Source: Staphylococcus borealis (GTDB lineage Bacteria > Bacillota > Bacilli > Staphylococcales > Staphylococcaceae). Taken from it: DNA of 64,000 nt. The DNA lies in assembly GCF_001224225.1 (NCBI RefSeq), contig NZ_CUEE01000001.1, positions 434,001 to 498,000 on the forward strand. The letters run 5' to 3'. Below are positions 62,974 through 64,000 of this stretch, one piece after another. Position 1 is the stretch's first letter, and every line of letters begins with the position of its first letter. The notes below the pieces were generated by a model, which searched no databases, was not told the origin of the DNA, and saw nothing but the letters and a program-made list of their open reading frames with translations. A program made the translations under genes and the position numbers.

Positions 62974-63441
62974 GACAACCTCCAAATTCTAATTTCGATA
63001 TTAATTTTATATTTTTAACATGGTTTTTACAACAAAATTTTAAAATATAATTAATATTATTCTTTGTAATTACGAATTAATTTTGTTTTTCTTCAACTTG
63101 ACAAAACATATTTTTTACAATTAACAAAACCTTTACACTTCATCTTAAAATATTACTTCGAATATATGTTTAAGTTTATGTAAATATCATGTAAATGCGT
63201 GTCAAATAAACTACATCAATACGCAATGTGTAGTTTTTCCCTAATTATTTGAGTCAGTGTTATCCCCAATTCCGATAAAAGGATTCAGAATTCTTTATCC
63301 GTACATTATATAATATTGAACAGTCATTATATGTCCACTCGAGATAAATTATTTTATATTTTAAAAAACGTATATTTAACAAATAACCCTTTTCATTCGT
63401 TACATCCGTTGTGATTTATCTAATAAATTATATGTATACAA
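62974..63441. other. Capsule operon promoter region, no gene
   Basis: About 470 very AT-rich bases between capA and the 33-residue peptide gene. On the minus strand TTGTTG (63030-63035) and TATAAA (63006-63011), 18 bases apart, are a fair promoter 33 bases upstream of the capA start. An AAACTACA/TGTAGTTT inverted repeat lies at 63208-63236. No credible reading frame is seen. Confidence 0.5.
63006..63035 (-). promoter_or_regulatory. Candidate promoter of the capsule operon
   Basis: TTGTTG and TATAAA on the minus strand with 18-base spacing, ending 33 bases upstream of the capA start. Matches are 4-5 of 6 in each box in AT-rich DNA, so support is moderate. Confidence 0.4.
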
Positions 63442-63479
63442 AAAACCAAGATACTTCTACACAGAAATATCTTGGTTTT
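63442..63479 (-). terminator. Terminator of the 33-residue peptide gene
   Basis: AAAACCAAGATA (63442-63453) and TATCTTGGTTTT (63468-63479) form a perfect 12-bp stem with a T tract on the minus strand. Confidence 0.88.
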
Positions 63480-63484
63480 AAATA

Positions 63485-63586
63485 TTAATATTCAATATTT
63501 GGCATTTCGTTTACTTTGTTTTGGTATTTTTTGAAACCAACATATGCAGCTACGCCTAAAACTACTGTAATTAATAATCCCTTCAT
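63485..63586 (-). CDS. 33-residue hydrophobic membrane peptide
   Basis: The peptide starts MKGLLITVVLGVAAYVGFKKY and ends in a short polar tail. One helix of about 17 residues with a Lys-Lys border could span the membrane. GGAG lies eight bases before the ATG and a strong terminator follows directly, so this is very likely a real gene. Its size and shape resemble small staphylococcal membrane peptides, but I recognise no family. Toxin, stress peptide or membrane-protein partner are all possible. Confidence 0.6.
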   Translation of the reverse strand: MKGLLITVVLGVAAYVGFKKYQNKVNEMPNIEY

Positions 63587-63805
63587 GTCTGTCACTCCTT
63601 TAAGGTTCTACATTTATTAGATTTCTTAAATATTTAAATCTAAATTTACCTATATTATACACTTAAAATCGTTCATTTTTAAAGTCACGTTTCACTATCT
63701 TATACACCATTGGTCTGATTTTTTATCAAAAGTATTGCAATAATTTGAAAATCTAATATATTAATTATATCGATTTCGAAATAAATTTATTAGAGGTGCA
63801 CGACT

Positions 63806-64000
63806 GTGGCAAAATTATTATACATTACAGCACATCCATTAGATGAATTAGCTTCTAATTCTATGGCTGCTGGTAAAGCATTTATTGAATCATACAAAGA
63901 AAATCACGCTAGTGATGAAGTAAAACATATTGATTTATTCAAAGAAGATATTCCAGTGATTGATAAAGATGTATTAACTGGTTGGGGTAAATTAAGAAAT
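63806..64000 (+). CDS. azoR: FMN-dependent NADH-azoreductase/quinone reductase (cut by window edge)
   Basis: The first 65 residues, [28 protein letters not shown] and onward to TGWGKLRN, match the N-terminus of staphylococcal AzoR/AcpD, a flavodoxin-fold dimer that reduces quinones and azo compounds with NADH. The phosphate-binding segment ([15 protein letters not shown]) is present; the rest is outside the window. The start is GTG 63806 preceded by AGAGGTG. Confidence 0.88.
   Translation, partial: MAKLLYITAHPLDELASNSMAAGKAFIESYKENHASDEVKHIDLFKEDIPVIDKDVLTGWGKLRN

Noticed and set aside
1..64000. Search for CRISPR arrays, insertion sequences, integrases, tRNA and rRNA genes
   Set aside because: No regularly spaced repeats, transposase frames or cloverleaf sequences were seen by eye. 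The only dispersed repeat is the hairpin family reported above.

Overview
The window is chromosomal DNA of a coagulase-negative Staphylococcus. It is low-GC and AT-rich, with strong GGAGG-type ribosome binding sites, and nearly every gene has a recognisable staphylococcal counterpart: the cudTCAB choline/betaine cluster, the ssaA CHAP protein, the braRS-braDE bacitracin/nisin module, and cap genes A-G resembling S. aureus cap5/8. A species of the S. haemolyticus type fits, but I cannot fix the species by reading alone. Most genes lie on the minus strand; the exceptions are a short-chain dehydrogenase, cudC, a three-gene sucrose cassette, an alkaline phosphatase and the azoreductase cut by the right edge.

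Layout. 1-3.8 kb: start of a LysR regulator (cut by the left edge), a divergent short-chain dehydrogenase, an acyl-CoA synthetase, an HmoB-like haem monooxygenase and a YozE protein. 3.9-7.8 kb: two near-duplicate M20 amidohydrolases flanking a NorB-type exporter in one operon. 8-10.3 kb: a large AraC regulator of the Rsp/Rbf/AryK kind. 10.5-16.3 kb: betA, betB, the choline-sensing repressor cudC and the BCCT choline transporter cudT. 16.7-19.4 kb: a Dcu-type dicarboxylate carrier, a small membrane protein and secreted ssaA. 20.1-28.8 kb: assimilatory sulfate reduction (cysH, cysJ, cysI, cobA, a sirohaem synthase, a TauE-type permease, sat, cysC). 29-32.9 kb: a sucrose/fructan permease, GH32 hydrolase and LacI repressor. 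33-37.9 kb: a zinc-ribbon membrane protein, a translationally coupled pair of paralogous membrane proteins, an orphan TPP riboswitch and a membrane protein with a His/Asp-rich tail. 38-43.2 kb: braE, braD, braS, braR, a 54-aa membrane protein, and a SAM-I riboswitch in front of a 56-aa gene. 43.4-44.9 kb: secreted alkaline phosphatase. 45-63 kb: a 17-gene capsule locus. 63.4 kb to the end: a 33-aa membrane peptide gene and the start of an azoreductase.

The most interesting system is the capsule locus. Its first seven genes (capA-G) make the chain-length/kinase/phosphatase set, UDP-4-keto sugars and UDP-L-FucNAc, as in S. aureus. Downstream, the S. aureus CapN (reductase) and CapM (D-FucNAc-1-P transferase) functions are missing. 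In their place is a contiguous cassette that reads like Campylobacter PglC-PglD-PglE, which with CapD (PglF-type 4,6-dehydratase) makes a complete route to UDP-N,N'-diacetylbacillosamine and loads it onto undecaprenyl phosphate. capL, capO, capP and one further glycosyltransferase point to a trisaccharide repeat of bacillosamine, L-FucNAc and ManNAcA. A dedicated Wzx/Wzy pair and a terminal LytR-CpsA-Psr ligase complete assembly and wall attachment.

Two riboswitches deserve attention. One is a TPP element with an intact attenuator but no co-oriented gene behind it. The other is a SAM-I element controlling only a 56-codon unknown gene.
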